A stretch of DNA of 42,492 nt, taken from contig NZ_CBFHNB010000010.1 in NCBI RefSeq assembly GCF_965657105.1, forward strand, positions 1 through 42,492, written 5' to 3'. Position numbers and translations under genes: made by a program. Of the stretch, positions 8,303 to 17,410 are shown piece after piece (position 1 is the first letter of the stretch; the number at the start of each line of letters is the position of its first letter). The stretch comes from Puniceispirillum sp965657105 (GTDB lineage Bacteria > Pseudomonadota > Alphaproteobacteria > Puniceispirillales > Puniceispirillaceae). The notes beneath the pieces were generated by a model. That model saw only the letters and a list, made by a program, of their open reading frames with translations, did not search any database and was not told where the DNA came from.

Positions 8303-9255
8303 TAAGCTGATGCAAGCGTGGCGTTTCGTGCATTTTGCAGGGCCGCAAAATCGGCATCGGCGTGATAGGATGAACGGGTAAGTGGTGTCGATGACATTAA
8401 AAGAAACCCTTTGGCCTTGCCCTGTTTTGCATAACGCGCAAATGTTTCCGGCTCAACAAACCGATCAAGCGGGGCGTGTTTTGGTGTTGGCTGTAGATAT
8501 TGGCCGATGGTCATAAAGTCAACATCGGCAGAGCGCAGATCATCCATAATCTGCCCAACTTCTTCATCGGTTTCACCAAGACCAACCATGATGCCTGATT
8601 TGGTAAAGATCGACCTATCTATTTCCTTAATTTTTTGCAGGATAGACAGTGAATGAAAATAACGAGCGCCAGGACGAATGGTCGGATAAAGCCGTGGCAC
8701 CGTTTCCATATTATGGTTGAACACATCCGGTCGGGCTTTGGCAACTATTTCCAATGCCCCGTCCTTGCGCAAAAAATCGGGGGTCAGTACTTCGATAGTA
8801 GTGTTAGGTGATGCTGCACGAATTGCCGTGATAGTCTGTGCAAAATGCAAAGCCCCACCATCGTCAAGATCATCTCGATCAACCGATGTAATTACCACAT
8901 GCTGCAAACCCAGCTTGGCAACAGCTGATGCGACATTATCAGGCTCATGCGGGTCGAGCAGGTCAGGACGCCCGGTAGCAACGTTACAAAAGGCACAGGC
9001 ACGCGTACAGACTGACCCCAAAATCATCATCGTTGCATGTTTCTGTGCCCAGCATTCACCTATATTCGGACAGGCGGCTTCTTCACAAACGGTTACCAAA
9101 TTCAAATCACGCATCAAGGCACGTGTCTCTTGATATTCTGGTGAAACCGGAGCCTTTACACGCAACCATTCAGGACGACGCGGCTGTGGGCGATCCTCGT
9201 TTCGTCGCTTTTCTGGATGCCGTGCAGCACCTTTCGTGTGATTGACCTGGGGCAT
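8302..9255 (-). CDS. lipA: Lipoyl synthase LipA
   Basis: Radical SAM enzyme that inserts two sulfurs into octanoyl groups on lipoyl domains. 317 residues. Both cluster-binding sets are present: auxiliary cluster Cys57, Cys62 and Cys68 (CEEAACPNIGEC), and the radical SAM CxxxCxxC at Cys83, Cys87 and Cys90 (CTRACAFC). The C-terminal RSSYHAD gives the conserved serine ligand. It follows lpdA by 53 bp in the block that encodes the pyruvate dehydrogenase complex, so the cofactor enzyme is next to its substrates. The first 30 residues are basic and variable; the start is supported by length and by the one-base junction with coq10 at the other end. Confidence 0.97.
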   Translation of the reverse strand: MPQVNHTKGAARHPEKRRNEDRPQPRRPEWLRVKAPVSPEYQETRALMRDLNLVTVCEEAACPNIGECWAQKHATMMILGSVCTRACAFCNVATGRPDLLDPHEPDNVASAVAKLGLQHVVITSVDRDDLDDGGALHFAQTITAIRAASPNTTIEVLTPDFLRKDGALEIVAKARPDVFNHNMETVPRLYPTIRPGARYFHSLSILQKIKEIDRSIFTKSGIMVGLGETDEEVGQIMDDLRSADVDFMTIGQYLQPTPKHAPLDRFVEPETFARYAKQGKAKGFLLMSSTPLTRSSYHADADFAALQNARNATLASA

Positions 9256-9308
9256 TAGACCTACCTTACATACATCTTTTAATCGTGGCCGATATGATAA
9301 ACTCTAAC

Positions 9309-10721
9309 CTACATGTGGATAGCGCGACCATAAGCGTCAAGGACTGACTCGTGCATCGCTTCAGAAAGCGTTGGATGCGGGAAGATCGTTTGCATCAATT
9401 CCGCCTCGGTAGCTTCCAATGTGCGTGCTATCGCATAGCCTTGTATCAGTTCGGTCACTTCGGGCCCGACCATATGGGCACCCAGCAATTCACCTGTCTT
9501 GTCATCAAAGATCGTCTTGACAAGCCCCTGATCGTCGCCCAGCGCAATCGCCTTGCCATTGCCGACAAACGGAAAGCGCCCAACCTTGATCTTGTGCCCT
9601 GCTTCTTTTGCCGCCGCTTCGGTCATGCCAACTGATGCGACCTGCGGGCGACAATAGGTACAGCCAGGAACCGCCCCTGCCCCAATCGCATGGACATCTT
9701 TTTGACCCGCTATCTTTTCAATACAAATGATACCTTCATGGCTGGCCTTATGAGCTAGCCATGGTGGGCCAGTCACATCACCAATGGCATAGATCCCAGC
9801 CTCGCCAGTCTCTGCCCATTGATTGGTTGAGATATGGCCACGATCGACTTTGACTTTGGTGCCATCCAGACCCAGATTTTCGGTATTGCCGACAATGCCA
9901 ACCGCCAGAATGGCGCGGTCAGCCGTGACAGGGGCTTCATCCCCTTCAAAGGTCGCAGTAACGCTTTTGCCGTCGCTTTTCAAAGACGCCATTTTGGCAC
10001 CGGTAATCACCTTCATACCGCGTTTGACAAAAGCCTTTTGCACAATCGCCGATATCTCTGGATCTTCAACCGGCAGAATACGATCCAACGCCTCGATCAA
10101 TGTCACCTTAACGCCCATATCATGATAGAAGGACGCAAATTCGGAACCAATAGCCCCTGACCCGATGATAATCAAAGATGTTGGCATGGTTTCGGGAACC
10201 ATCGCCTCTTTATAGGTCAGGATAGTTGTGCCATCCGGCATGATATCGGGCAATGAGCGCGCCCTGGCACCGGTGGCGATAATCACATGCTTGGCGTCGA
10301 GTATTGTGCCATCTGCAAGCGTAACCGCGCGCATATCGCCCTTTTTACTGCCAATCTGGGCTTCGGATTCAAATACTGTAACCTTGTTTTTCTTGAGTAA
10401 ATGCGACACCCCCATCGACAGGCGACCAGCCACCTTGCGCGAGCGTTTAACCACTGTTGGCAAATCGATACTAACCTCACCCGAAATAGTGATTCCAAAT
10501 TCCTTCATTTCATCAATAGAATGGCGCAATTCAGCCGCCCGCAATAATGCCTTGGTAGGGATACAGCCCCAATTCAGACAGACACCACCAAGATGTTCAC
10601 GCTCAATAACAGCTGCTTTCATGCCCAGCTGGGACGCACGGATCGCCGCGACATAACCACCTGGCCCCCCGCCAATCACGATGATATCAAAAGACTTAGT
10701 GTCAGATTTTGTTTCAGCCAT
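9309..10721 (-). CDS. lpdA: Dihydrolipoyl dehydrogenase, E3 of pyruvate dehydrogenase
   Basis: FAD-dependent disulfide oxidoreductase that reoxidises dihydrolipoyl groups with NAD+. 470 residues, usual length. Visible: FAD-binding GGGPGGYVAAIRASQLG, redox-active disulfide GGVCLNWGCIPTKALL, NAD-binding IIGSGAIGSEFASFYHDMG, second FAD segment YAIGDVTGPPWLAHKA, and the C-terminal dimer-interface active-site pair HPHPTLSE-like (FPHPTLSEAMHE). It lies 34 bp after pdhC and forms the tail of pdhA-pdhB-pdhC-lpdA. One extra pair of cysteines (VPGCTYCRP) lies in the interface region. Confidence 0.97.
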   Translation of the reverse strand: MAETKSDTKSFDIIVIGGGPGGYVAAIRASQLGMKAAVIEREHLGGVCLNWGCIPTKALLRAAELRHSIDEMKEFGITISGEVSIDLPTVVKRSRKVAGRLSMGVSHLLKKNKVTVFESEAQIGSKKGDMRAVTLADGTILDAKHVIIATGARARSLPDIMPDGTTILTYKEAMVPETMPTSLIIIGSGAIGSEFASFYHDMGVKVTLIEALDRILPVEDPEISAIVQKAFVKRGMKVITGAKMASLKSDGKSVTATFEGDEAPVTADRAILAVGIVGNTENLGLDGTKVKVDRGHISTNQWAETGEAGIYAIGDVTGPPWLAHKASHEGIICIEKIAGQKDVHAIGAGAVPGCTYCRPQVASVGMTEAAAKEAGHKIKVGRFPFVGNGKAIALGDDQGLVKTIFDDKTGELLGAHMVGPEVTELIQGYAIARTLEATEAELMQTIFPHPTLSEAMHESVLDAYGRAIHM

Positions 10722-10755
10722 TGTAATCCCTCAAAGTCGGTATTCGTGACAGAAT

Positions 10756-12078
10756 TTACAGCAACATCGTTACTGGATTTTCAATAAAGCCCTTAAAGGC
10801 CTGTAGCCATTCTGCACCAACTGCACCATCAACCGCACGGTGATCACATGACAAGGTCACGCTCATCATCGTCGCCACGCTTAAGTTTCCATCGATCACC
10901 ACCGGACGTTGTTCGCCCGCACCAACCGCTAAAATCGCGCCTTGTGGCGGGTTAATCACTGCTGCAAATTCACGCACCCCGAACATACCAAGATTAGAAA
11001 TGGTAAAACTGCCCCCAGTAAATTCTTCGGCCGCCAGCTTGCCATCACGTGCACGCAATGCCAGGTCCCGGCTGATCGTCGATAATTCAGACAGGCCTTT
11101 GCTTTCAGCAGCCCAGATCACCGGCGTGACCAGACCGCCATCAACCGCCACCGCCATGCAAATATCAGCATGATGGAACAGACGTGTGTTATCACCTTCC
11201 CATGACGCGTTTGCCGCTGGCACCTTCATCAAAGCCATTGCCGCCGCCCGGATCACCATATCATTGACCGAAATCTTAATACCTTCGCCAGCCAACGCGT
11301 TCAGCGCCTTGCGTGATTCGAGTAGAATGTCGATATTGCAATCGACCGTTAGATAGAAATGTGGAGCTGTCTGTTTGGATTCCTGCAGACGTGACGCGAT
11401 GATCTTGCGCATCTGATTGTTCGGCACTAGCGTGCTTGCCCCATTTTCAGCAGTGGCCGTAACAGCTAATGACGGAGTTGTGCCTACAAGCGATGCCGGC
11501 ATCGATGCTGGCGCACCCTCAACATCACACCGTAAAATACGGCCATGCGGGCCACTGCCAGTCAGACTAGCCAGATCAACACCCTTATCCGCTGCGATGC
11601 GCCGCGCCAGGGGACTGGCGAAAATACGAGCAGCACCAGTAGCAGATACTGAAGACACAGTTGCTGATGCAGTTATGGGCGTGGGTGCGTCTGCATTAGG
11701 TGTTTGTTTTGCAGATTCTGCATGAGCAGATACATCTTGAGCTGTTTCGACTTCAGCCGGTTTGGTCGCTTCAGGGGCGCTAGCTGGCGTTGAAACAGCG
11801 TCTGGTGTTGCCGATGATACGGCGGCAACATCTTCATCATCTTCGGCAAGCAATGCAATCACTGTACCTACAGGTACATTATCGGTGCCATCGCCAACAG
11901 CGATTTGCGCCACTTTACCATCATCAACCGCTTCGACTTCCATCGTCGCCTTATCGGTCTCAATCTCAGCGATCACGTCTCCCGAACGCACATCATCACC
12001 AACAGACACCAACCATTTTGATAATGTACCAACCTCCATTGTTGGCGATAAAGCTGGCATTTTGATTTCAATAGCCAT
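10756..12078 (-). CDS. pdhC: Dihydrolipoamide acetyltransferase, E2 of pyruvate dehydrogenase
   Basis: Core acyltransferase of the pyruvate dehydrogenase complex. I start it at ATG 12078 (440 residues), because the protein then begins MAIEIKMPALSPTME like its relatives and AAGGAG sits at the right distance, inside the last codons of pdhB; a start at 12105 would add nine non-conserved residues. Domains: one lipoyl domain (1-80, lipoyl-Lys43 in ETDKATMEVEA), a Pro/Ala-rich linker, a peripheral-subunit-binding domain (ASPLARRIAADKG to GRILRCDVE, about 158-195), a second linker, and the catalytic domain ending with SCDHRAVDGAVGAEW, which holds the active-site His. The lipoyl domain is nearly identical to that of PdhB. 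Confidence 0.96.
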   Translation of the reverse strand: MAIEIKMPALSPTMEVGTLSKWLVSVGDDVRSGDVIAEIETDKATMEVEAVDDGKVAQIAVGDGTDNVPVGTVIALLAEDDEDVAAVSSATPDAVSTPASAPEATKPAEVETAQDVSAHAESAKQTPNADAPTPITASATVSSVSATGAARIFASPLARRIAADKGVDLASLTGSGPHGRILRCDVEGAPASMPASLVGTTPSLAVTATAENGASTLVPNNQMRKIIASRLQESKQTAPHFYLTVDCNIDILLESRKALNALAGEGIKISVNDMVIRAAAMALMKVPAANASWEGDNTRLFHHADICMAVAVDGGLVTPVIWAAESKGLSELSTISRDLALRARDGKLAAEEFTGGSFTISNLGMFGVREFAAVINPPQGAILAVGAGEQRPVVIDGNLSVATMMSVTLSCDHRAVDGAVGAEWLQAFKGFIENPVTMLL

Positions 12079-12080
12079 GA

Positions 12081-13481
12081 TTACGCTCCTTTGAAGCCTT
12101 CGCATGTGGCAAGCGCCGTCGCGACGACGTCATCCACCTGCGGTAATGCCAGTTTTTCTAGGTTTGCGGCATAAGGCATCGGCACATCCTTGCCAGTCAC
12201 GCGGGCAATCGGTGCATCAAGCCAGTCAAAGGCCTGCTCCATAACCTGCATTGCCAATTCAGAGCCAATACCAGCGAAAGGAAAGCCTTCTTCACAGGTC
12301 ACTAAACGCGATGTTTTCTTTACCGAGGTTACAATCGTATCGATATCAAGCGGACGGATTGTGCGCAGATCAACCACCTCGGCGCTAATGCCCATTTCAG
12401 CCAGCGTATCCGCCGCCTGCAAAGCACGACCAACCATAATTGAAAAGGCAACCAATGTTACATCACTGCCTTCGCGGACGATTTTGGCCTTGCCGATTGG
12501 CACAGTCCAATCATCGTCATCTGGCACATCAAAGGACTGACCGTACATAACCTCATTTTCCAGAAAAATCACCGGATTAGGATCCCTGATGGCTGATTTC
12601 AACAGACCTTTGGCATCCGCCGCTGACCAAGGTGAAACTACCTTTAATCCCGGACAATGTGCATACCAACTTGCATAACATTGCGAATGCTGGGCAGCAA
12701 CGCGGCTAGCAGCACCATTTGGCCCCCGAAACACGATCGGACATCCCATCTGCCCACCTGACATATATAATGTCTTGGCGGCTGAATTTATGATCTGGTC
12801 AATGGCCTGCATGGCAAAGTTAAAGGTCATAAATTCAATGACCGGTCGCAATTCACCAAAGGCCGCACCAACCCCAAGGCCGGCAAATCCCTGTTCGGTA
12901 ATAGGCGTGTCGATAACACGGCGGGCGCCGAATTCATCAAGCAGTCCTTGCGTAACTTTATAGGCACCCTGATATTCAGCCACCTCTTCACCCATGACAA
13001 ACACATTTTCATCACGACGCATTTCTTCGGCCATGGCATCACGCAGGGATTCACGAACGGTGATTGATGTTGATGTGCCTGTCCATTCGGTTTCTGCAAT
13101 AATCGCGGGGGCTGCAGGTGCTTGTGGCGCTTTGGACGGCGTATCCGCTGCTGGTGCATCGGTACTGGCAGGTGATGTTTCAGCTGGCAGCGTTTCAGAA
13201 GGCGTCGAGATGTCAGGCGGCGCGGAGTCAGCCGCATCACCCTCTTCAAGCAAAATAGCAATCGGCGCATTCACAGCAACATTTTCGGTGCCTGCGGCAA
13301 CAAGTATCTTACCTAGCGTGCCATCATCTACTGCTTCGACTTCCATTGTCGCCTTATCGGTTTCAATCTCGGCGATCACATCACCAGAGCGCACATCAGC
13401 CCCTTCTTCAACAAGCCATTTGGCCAATGTTCCTGTTTCCATCGTTGGCGACAAAGCAGGCATTTTGATTTCAATAGCCAT
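12081..13481 (-). CDS. pdhB: Pyruvate dehydrogenase E1 beta with N-terminal lipoyl domain
   Basis: Beta subunit of the thiamine-diphosphate E1 component, fused to its own lipoyl domain, a layout known from several Alphaproteobacteria. 466 residues. The lipoyl domain (1-80) has Lys43 in ETDKATMEVEA. A Ser/Pro/Ala-rich linker (about 85-138) follows, then the transketolase-like E1 beta body from TSITVRESLRDAMAEEM, with RVIDTPITEQGFAGLGVGAA and VDLRTIRPLDIDTI. Forty-nine of the first 54 residues match PdhC by eye, and the DNA around both starts is the same (TAATCATGGCTATTGAAATC). GTGAGGGCG upstream, in the end of pdhA, acts as ribosome binding site. Confidence 0.96.
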   Translation of the reverse strand: MAIEIKMPALSPTMETGTLAKWLVEEGADVRSGDVIAEIETDKATMEVEAVDDGTLGKILVAAGTENVAVNAPIAILLEEGDAADSAPPDISTPSETLPAETSPASTDAPAADTPSKAPQAPAAPAIIAETEWTGTSTSITVRESLRDAMAEEMRRDENVFVMGEEVAEYQGAYKVTQGLLDEFGARRVIDTPITEQGFAGLGVGAAFGELRPVIEFMTFNFAMQAIDQIINSAAKTLYMSGGQMGCPIVFRGPNGAASRVAAQHSQCYASWYAHCPGLKVVSPWSAADAKGLLKSAIRDPNPVIFLENEVMYGQSFDVPDDDDWTVPIGKAKIVREGSDVTLVAFSIMVGRALQAADTLAEMGISAEVVDLRTIRPLDIDTIVTSVKKTSRLVTCEEGFPFAGIGSELAMQVMEQAFDWLDAPIARVTGKDVPMPYAANLEKLALPQVDDVVATALATCEGFKGA

Positions 13482-13483
13482 GA

Positions 13484-14554
13484 TTACGCCCTCACCGTGT
13501 CTGTTGTTTCGGATGGTAAAGGCAGTAAAATGTCGGTGAACAGTTCTGAAGCATCCGGTTCTGGGCTTGTCTGGGCAAATTCAGTCGCGTCAGTCACAAT
13601 AGCCTTTACCTCAGAATCGATAGCTTTCAGTTCTTCATCCTTCACATTCTGATTTTGTAATATTTCGCGCAGCTGATCGATTGGATCATGTTGCTTGCGC
13701 ATAGTATCAACTTCCTCGCGGGTGCGGTATTTTGCCGGATCAGACATCGAATGACCACGATAACGATAGGTTTTCATTTCAAGGATATAGGGACCTTTGC
13801 CAGAACGGCAATGTTCCAAGGCCTCAAGCGCTGCCGCACGAACAGCCAACACATCCATACCATCGATCTGTTTACCTGGAATACCATAGGCCATGCCGCG
13901 ATCAGCTAGCGCCCGACCAGCCGCCGCACGGTTAACGGCTGTGCCCATTCCATATTGGTTGTTTTCAATAATGAAAAGACATGGCAAATCCCACAAGGCC
14001 GCCATATTAAAACTTTCATAAACCTGACCCTGATTGACAGCGCCATCACCTAGATAGGTCATGCAGACGTTTTTCTGATCTTTATATTTGTGCGAAAAAG
14101 CCAGCCCGACACCAATAGGCACCTGCGCTCCAACAATTCCATGACCACCAAAAAAATTCTTTTCACGGCTAAACATGTGCATCGAGCCGCCTTTGCCACG
14201 CGAATAGCCACCTTCACGCCCCGTCAACTCAGCCATGACGCCATCAGCCTCCATGCCACAAGCCAGCATATGTCCATGATCACGATAAGATGTCACTACC
14301 GTGTCGCCTTCCACCGAGGCTGATTGCAACCCAACAACAACAGCTTCCTGACCGATATAAAGATGACAAAAACCACCTATCTGACCCATGCCATACATCT
14401 GACCAGCTTTTTCTTCAAAACGCCGGATCAGCAACATATCACGAAACATTTTGACCAGATCATCCGTTGACGGCATGTCATTCACACCCGTTCCAACTGA
14501 CTTGGGCGGCCTACCTGGGCCTTTTTTGCGTTTGCTTTCAGTATTAGTGGCCAT
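13484..14554 (-). CDS. pdhA: Pyruvate dehydrogenase E1 alpha subunit
   Basis: Thiamine-diphosphate-binding alpha subunit of E1, which decarboxylates pyruvate. I choose ATG 14554 (356 residues): GGAG lies about seven bases upstream, and an upstream ATG at 14611 would add a non-conserved tail. Motifs: a basic N-terminus (SKRKKGPGRPPK), FRDMLLIRRFEEKAGQMYG, the thiamine-diphosphate motif GDGAVNQGQVYESFNMAALW ending in IENNQYGMGT, and the loop YRYRGHSMSDPAKYRTREE, which is phosphorylated in mitochondrial relatives. First gene of pdhA-pdhB-pdhC-lpdA. The upstream gap to ftsB is very AT-rich and probably holds the promoter. Confidence 0.96.
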   Translation of the reverse strand: MATNTESKRKKGPGRPPKSVGTGVNDMPSTDDLVKMFRDMLLIRRFEEKAGQMYGMGQIGGFCHLYIGQEAVVVGLQSASVEGDTVVTSYRDHGHMLACGMEADGVMAELTGREGGYSRGKGGSMHMFSREKNFFGGHGIVGAQVPIGVGLAFSHKYKDQKNVCMTYLGDGAVNQGQVYESFNMAALWDLPCLFIIENNQYGMGTAVNRAAAGRALADRGMAYGIPGKQIDGMDVLAVRAAALEALEHCRSGKGPYILEMKTYRYRGHSMSDPAKYRTREEVDTMRKQHDPIDQLREILQNQNVKDEELKAIDSEVKAIVTDATEFAQTSPEPDASELFTDILLPLPSETTDTVRA

Positions 14555-14642
14555 CTTAAGCTCCATCTTAATTGGTCGCATTATCCCGCAACCGTTAAGC
14601 ATGCAACACATCAGTCGCGCCTCACGGTATAAACACTAAGAT

Positions 14643-14726
14643 TTAGCCAAAATGAATTTTTTGCAACTATTTTATTTAATTGTTTTTATTTGATTTTATT
14701 TAAATAAACTAAATTACAGTTAACAT
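14643..14726. other. AT-rich low-complexity segment between ftsB and pdhA
   Basis: This stretch is almost entirely A and T, with recurring TTTATTT-like units. It lies upstream of pdhA and downstream of ftsB. No gene or clear hairpin terminator was seen. It may carry the pdh operon promoter or a curved UP-like element, but no convincing -35/-10 pair was found. Confidence 0.5.
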
Positions 14727-14745
14727 TAAAGCGCTTCTATAAGAC

Positions 14746-15066
14746 TTAAAATTTCAATTCGGACATATCAATTGAAACAATCACATCATTCTGCGAATAA
14801 AGCCCAAGATCGGCGCGCGCCGTTTCTGCCAGCATATCGGCATCTATAGCATCATTTTGCATCAGCGAAATGCGTTGACGCAGATGAGATTGATGCTTTT
14901 CAAGCAAAGCCAGCTGTTCTTCAGCTATCAGGATTTTGCGTTCAAGTTCGGGCTGAGCCAGAATACCACGCTCGCCTGCAATGGTATGAAACATGAAAAA
15001 AGAAGCCATTGTGGCAAGCAGAAGAAGACTACCAATGAAAGCAAATGACTTTTTCATAACATACAT
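14746..15066 (-). CDS. ftsB: FtsB/DivIC-family septum formation initiator
   Basis: Small bitopic division protein that links FtsL and FtsQ in the divisome. 106 residues: a short cytoplasmic N-terminus, one membrane helix (about 8-28: FAFIGSLLLLATMASFFMF), then a periplasmic coiled coil (about 38-75: LERKILIAEEQLALLEKHQS and following) and the short end domain with ETARADLGLYSQNDVIV. The first ATG has AGGTG eight bases upstream and is preferred over the ATG three codons later. It lies between eno and the pdh genes, its usual alphaproteobacterial location. Confidence 0.88.
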   Translation of the reverse strand: MYVMKKSFAFIGSLLLLATMASFFMFHTIAGERGILAQPELERKILIAEEQLALLEKHQSHLRQRISLMQNDAIDADMLAETARADLGLYSQNDVIVSIDMSELKF

Positions 15067-15220
15067 AATCTAAACACCTATATAGTTACGTCCACCAAGA
15101 CGGCATGCCCTTAATTGAGGTTTATTGAATCAGAGCTGTTTCACCGCGTCAAGTGAAATGCGAATCGCCAGAAAATATGATATTTCCAGCATTAAGCTTC
15201 AAATAGGTGAGAGAGCATCA

Positions 15221-15239
15221 AAGCTGATAAAATCAGCTT
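15221..15239 (-). terminator. Hairpin overlapping the eno stop codon, possible weak terminator
   Basis: An 8-bp perfect inverted repeat (AAGCTGAT / ATCAGCTT) around three bases, overlapping the eno TAA. The following minus-strand sequence has only a short T run, so termination would be weak; it may instead stabilise the 3' end. Confidence 0.35.
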
Positions 15240-16515
15240 AGCCACGTAAGATTGACGCACCCGCATAAAGAGCTGTGCGATCAAGCTCTTCTTCGATACG
15301 CAAAAGCTGATTATATTTTGCCAGCCGATCTGACCGGGACAATGAACCGGTCTTTATCTGACCCGCATTGGTTGCTACCGCCAAATCAGCAATGAAGCTA
15401 TCTTCGGTTTCACCCGAACGATGTGAAATAACAACGCCAAAACCGGCTTTTTGCGCCATTTCAATGGCCTGCATTGTTTCCGATAGTGTTCCAATCTGAT
15501 TGACCTTGATCAGAATGGCATTCGCTGAACCATCCTTAATGCCACGAGACAGACGCTCAGGGTTCGTAACAAACAAATCATCACCAACAATTTGCACAGC
15601 ACTGCCAATTTTGTCCGTCAAGGCCGCAAACCCATCCCAGTCATCTTCATCAAGCGGGTCTTCGATGGATGTGATCGGATATTTACCGGTTAATTCAGCC
15701 CACATGCTGTTCATCTCATCACTGCTAAGCGAGCGTCCCTCACCTTGCAGATGATAAGCACCATCTTTGTAAAATTCACTTGCGGCGGCATCAACGGCAA
15801 TCATCACATCGTCACCAGGCTTATAGCCAGCCGCTTCAATTGATTTGGTGATATAGCCAAGAGCTTCATCCGTTGAATTGATTGCTGGGGCAAACCCTCC
15901 TTCATCGCCAACTGCCGTTGACAAACCATTGTCAGACAGAAGCTTTTTAAGAGCATGAAAAATTTCGGCACCCATTCGCAAACCATCATTGAAATGCGTG
16001 GCGCCTACAGGCATGACCATAAATTCCTGCGCATCAAGCGCATTGTCGGCATGCGCACCACCATTGATGATATTCATCATCGGCACAGGTAGCAGATGCG
16101 CATTCACACCCCCAAGATACCGCCATAACGGCATCTCAGCCGCGTCAGCAGCAGCGCGGGAAATAGCCAATGACACGCCCAGAATGGCATTGGCGCCAAG
16201 GCGACCCTTGTTAGCGGTTCCATCAAGTTCGATCATATCCTGATCATTACCAGCCTGATCAAACGCATCAGCCCCGGCAAGAGCATCAAAAATTTCAAAA
16301 TTAACCGCATCGACGGCCTTTAGAACGCCCTTGCCATTATAACGATCTGCATCCCCATCGCGCATCTCGACGGCTTCATAAGCGCCGGTTGAGGCACCTG
16401 AGGGCACAGCAGCACGACCCGCGCTTCCATCTTCAAGAAATACATCAACCTCGACAGTTGGATTTCCTCGTGAGTCAAGAATTTCACGGGCTTGAATATC
16501 GACTATGCTGGACAT
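15238..16515 (-). CDS. eno: Enolase
   Basis: Glycolytic 2-phosphoglycerate dehydratase, also a degradosome component in many bacteria. 425 residues, usual length. Visible: IQAREILDSRGNPTVEVDVF at the N-terminus, PSGASTGAYEAVEMRDGD, the catalytic GDEGGFAP segment, metal ligands in MIAVDAAASEF, SIEDPLDEDDWDGF and IVGDDLFVTNP, the lysine in ILIKVNQIGT, and the signature VVISHRSGETEDSFIADLAV. It follows kdsA by about 70 bp on the same strand. Only a weak AGAAAG ribosome binding site precedes the ATG. Confidence 0.98.
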   Translation of the reverse strand: MSSIVDIQAREILDSRGNPTVEVDVFLEDGSAGRAAVPSGASTGAYEAVEMRDGDADRYNGKGVLKAVDAVNFEIFDALAGADAFDQAGNDQDMIELDGTANKGRLGANAILGVSLAISRAAADAAEMPLWRYLGGVNAHLLPVPMMNIINGGAHADNALDAQEFMVMPVGATHFNDGLRMGAEIFHALKKLLSDNGLSTAVGDEGGFAPAINSTDEALGYITKSIEAAGYKPGDDVMIAVDAAASEFYKDGAYHLQGEGRSLSSDEMNSMWAELTGKYPITSIEDPLDEDDWDGFAALTDKIGSAVQIVGDDLFVTNPERLSRGIKDGSANAILIKVNQIGTLSETMQAIEMAQKAGFGVVISHRSGETEDSFIADLAVATNAGQIKTGSLSRSDRLAKYNQLLRIEEELDRTALYAGASILRG

Positions 16516-16585
16516 GTTTTTGCTTTCTGATCAATCTAGTGGTTTGAATTTAAGCTCATTTTTTTCTTTATCTTTATCTTAATCG

Positions 16586-17401
16586 TCACCCGCGCCGTGC
16601 CGCATCAATACGCATCAAGGCGGCAAGAACGTCTGGCATAGTGTCAAGTGGTAACATATTTGGGCCATCTGACGGTGCATTGTCAGGATCCTGATGACTT
16701 TCCATAAACAGGCCATTGACGCCAACAGCAACCGCCGCGCGCGCCAATACGGGAACAAATTCGCGCTGACCTCCCGAACTACCACCCTTACCACCAGGTT
16801 GTTGCACGGAATGGGTTGCATCAAAAATCACAGGATGTCCCAGCGATGCCATTTCCGGCAAGCCACGCATATCAGATACTAATGTATTATAACCAAATGA
16901 CGTGCCACGCTCGGTCAGCATGACACGATTATTGCCTGCGCCTGTTACTTTTGCAGCTACATGTTTCATATCCCACGGCGCTAGGAACTGTCCCTTTTTA
17001 ATATTCACTACGGCACCTGTTTGGGCAGCCGCCAACAATAAATCAGTCTGCCGACATAAAAAGGCCGGAATTTGCAAAATATCCAGCACTTCGGCAGCGG
17101 TTGCACATTGATCTGGCAAATGTACATCGCTCAGCACCGGACATCCAAAAGTATCTTTGACCTTGGCCATAATAGCCAGACCCTCATCCATGCCAATACC
17201 GCGTGCCGCGCCTGCTGAAGTGCGATTCGCCTTGTCATAGGATGACTTATAAACAAAGCCCATTCCGGCATTCGCCGCCGCCTGTGACAGCTTTTCAGCA
17301 CAGAATAGCGCGTGATCAAGACTCTCAATCTGGCATGGCCCAGCTATGAGCAAGAGAGGATGGTTATCACCACAAGACACATTGCCGATAGATATGTTCA
17401 T
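16586..17401 (-). CDS. kdsA: KDO-8-phosphate synthase
   Basis: Condenses phosphoenolpyruvate with arabinose 5-phosphate to make the KDO-8-phosphate needed for the inner core of lipopolysaccharide. 271 residues. Motifs: LLIAGPCQIESLDHAL, YKSSYDKANRTSAGAARGIG, PVLSDVHLP, NIKKGQFLAPWDM, LTERGTSFGYNTLVSDMRG, FDATHSVQQPGG and the closing ESHQDPDNAPSDGPNMLPLD. The gene has a perfect AGGAGG at 17407-17412 that overlaps the pyrG stop codon, so the two are translated from one message. It indicates an outer membrane with KDO-containing lipopolysaccharide. Confidence 0.97.
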   Translation of the reverse strand: MNISIGNVSCGDNHPLLLIAGPCQIESLDHALFCAEKLSQAAANAGMGFVYKSSYDKANRTSAGAARGIGMDEGLAIMAKVKDTFGCPVLSDVHLPDQCATAAEVLDILQIPAFLCRQTDLLLAAAQTGAVVNIKKGQFLAPWDMKHVAAKVTGAGNNRVMLTERGTSFGYNTLVSDMRGLPEMASLGHPVIFDATHSVQQPGGKGGSSGGQREFVPVLARAAVAVGVNGLFMESHQDPDNAPSDGPNMLPLDTMPDVLAALMRIDAARRG

Positions 17402-17410
17402 ACATACCTC

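Noticed and set aside
14555..14611. Upstream ATG for pdhA adding 19 residues
   Set aside because: The added residues are not conserved, and GGAG is placed for the ATG at 14554.
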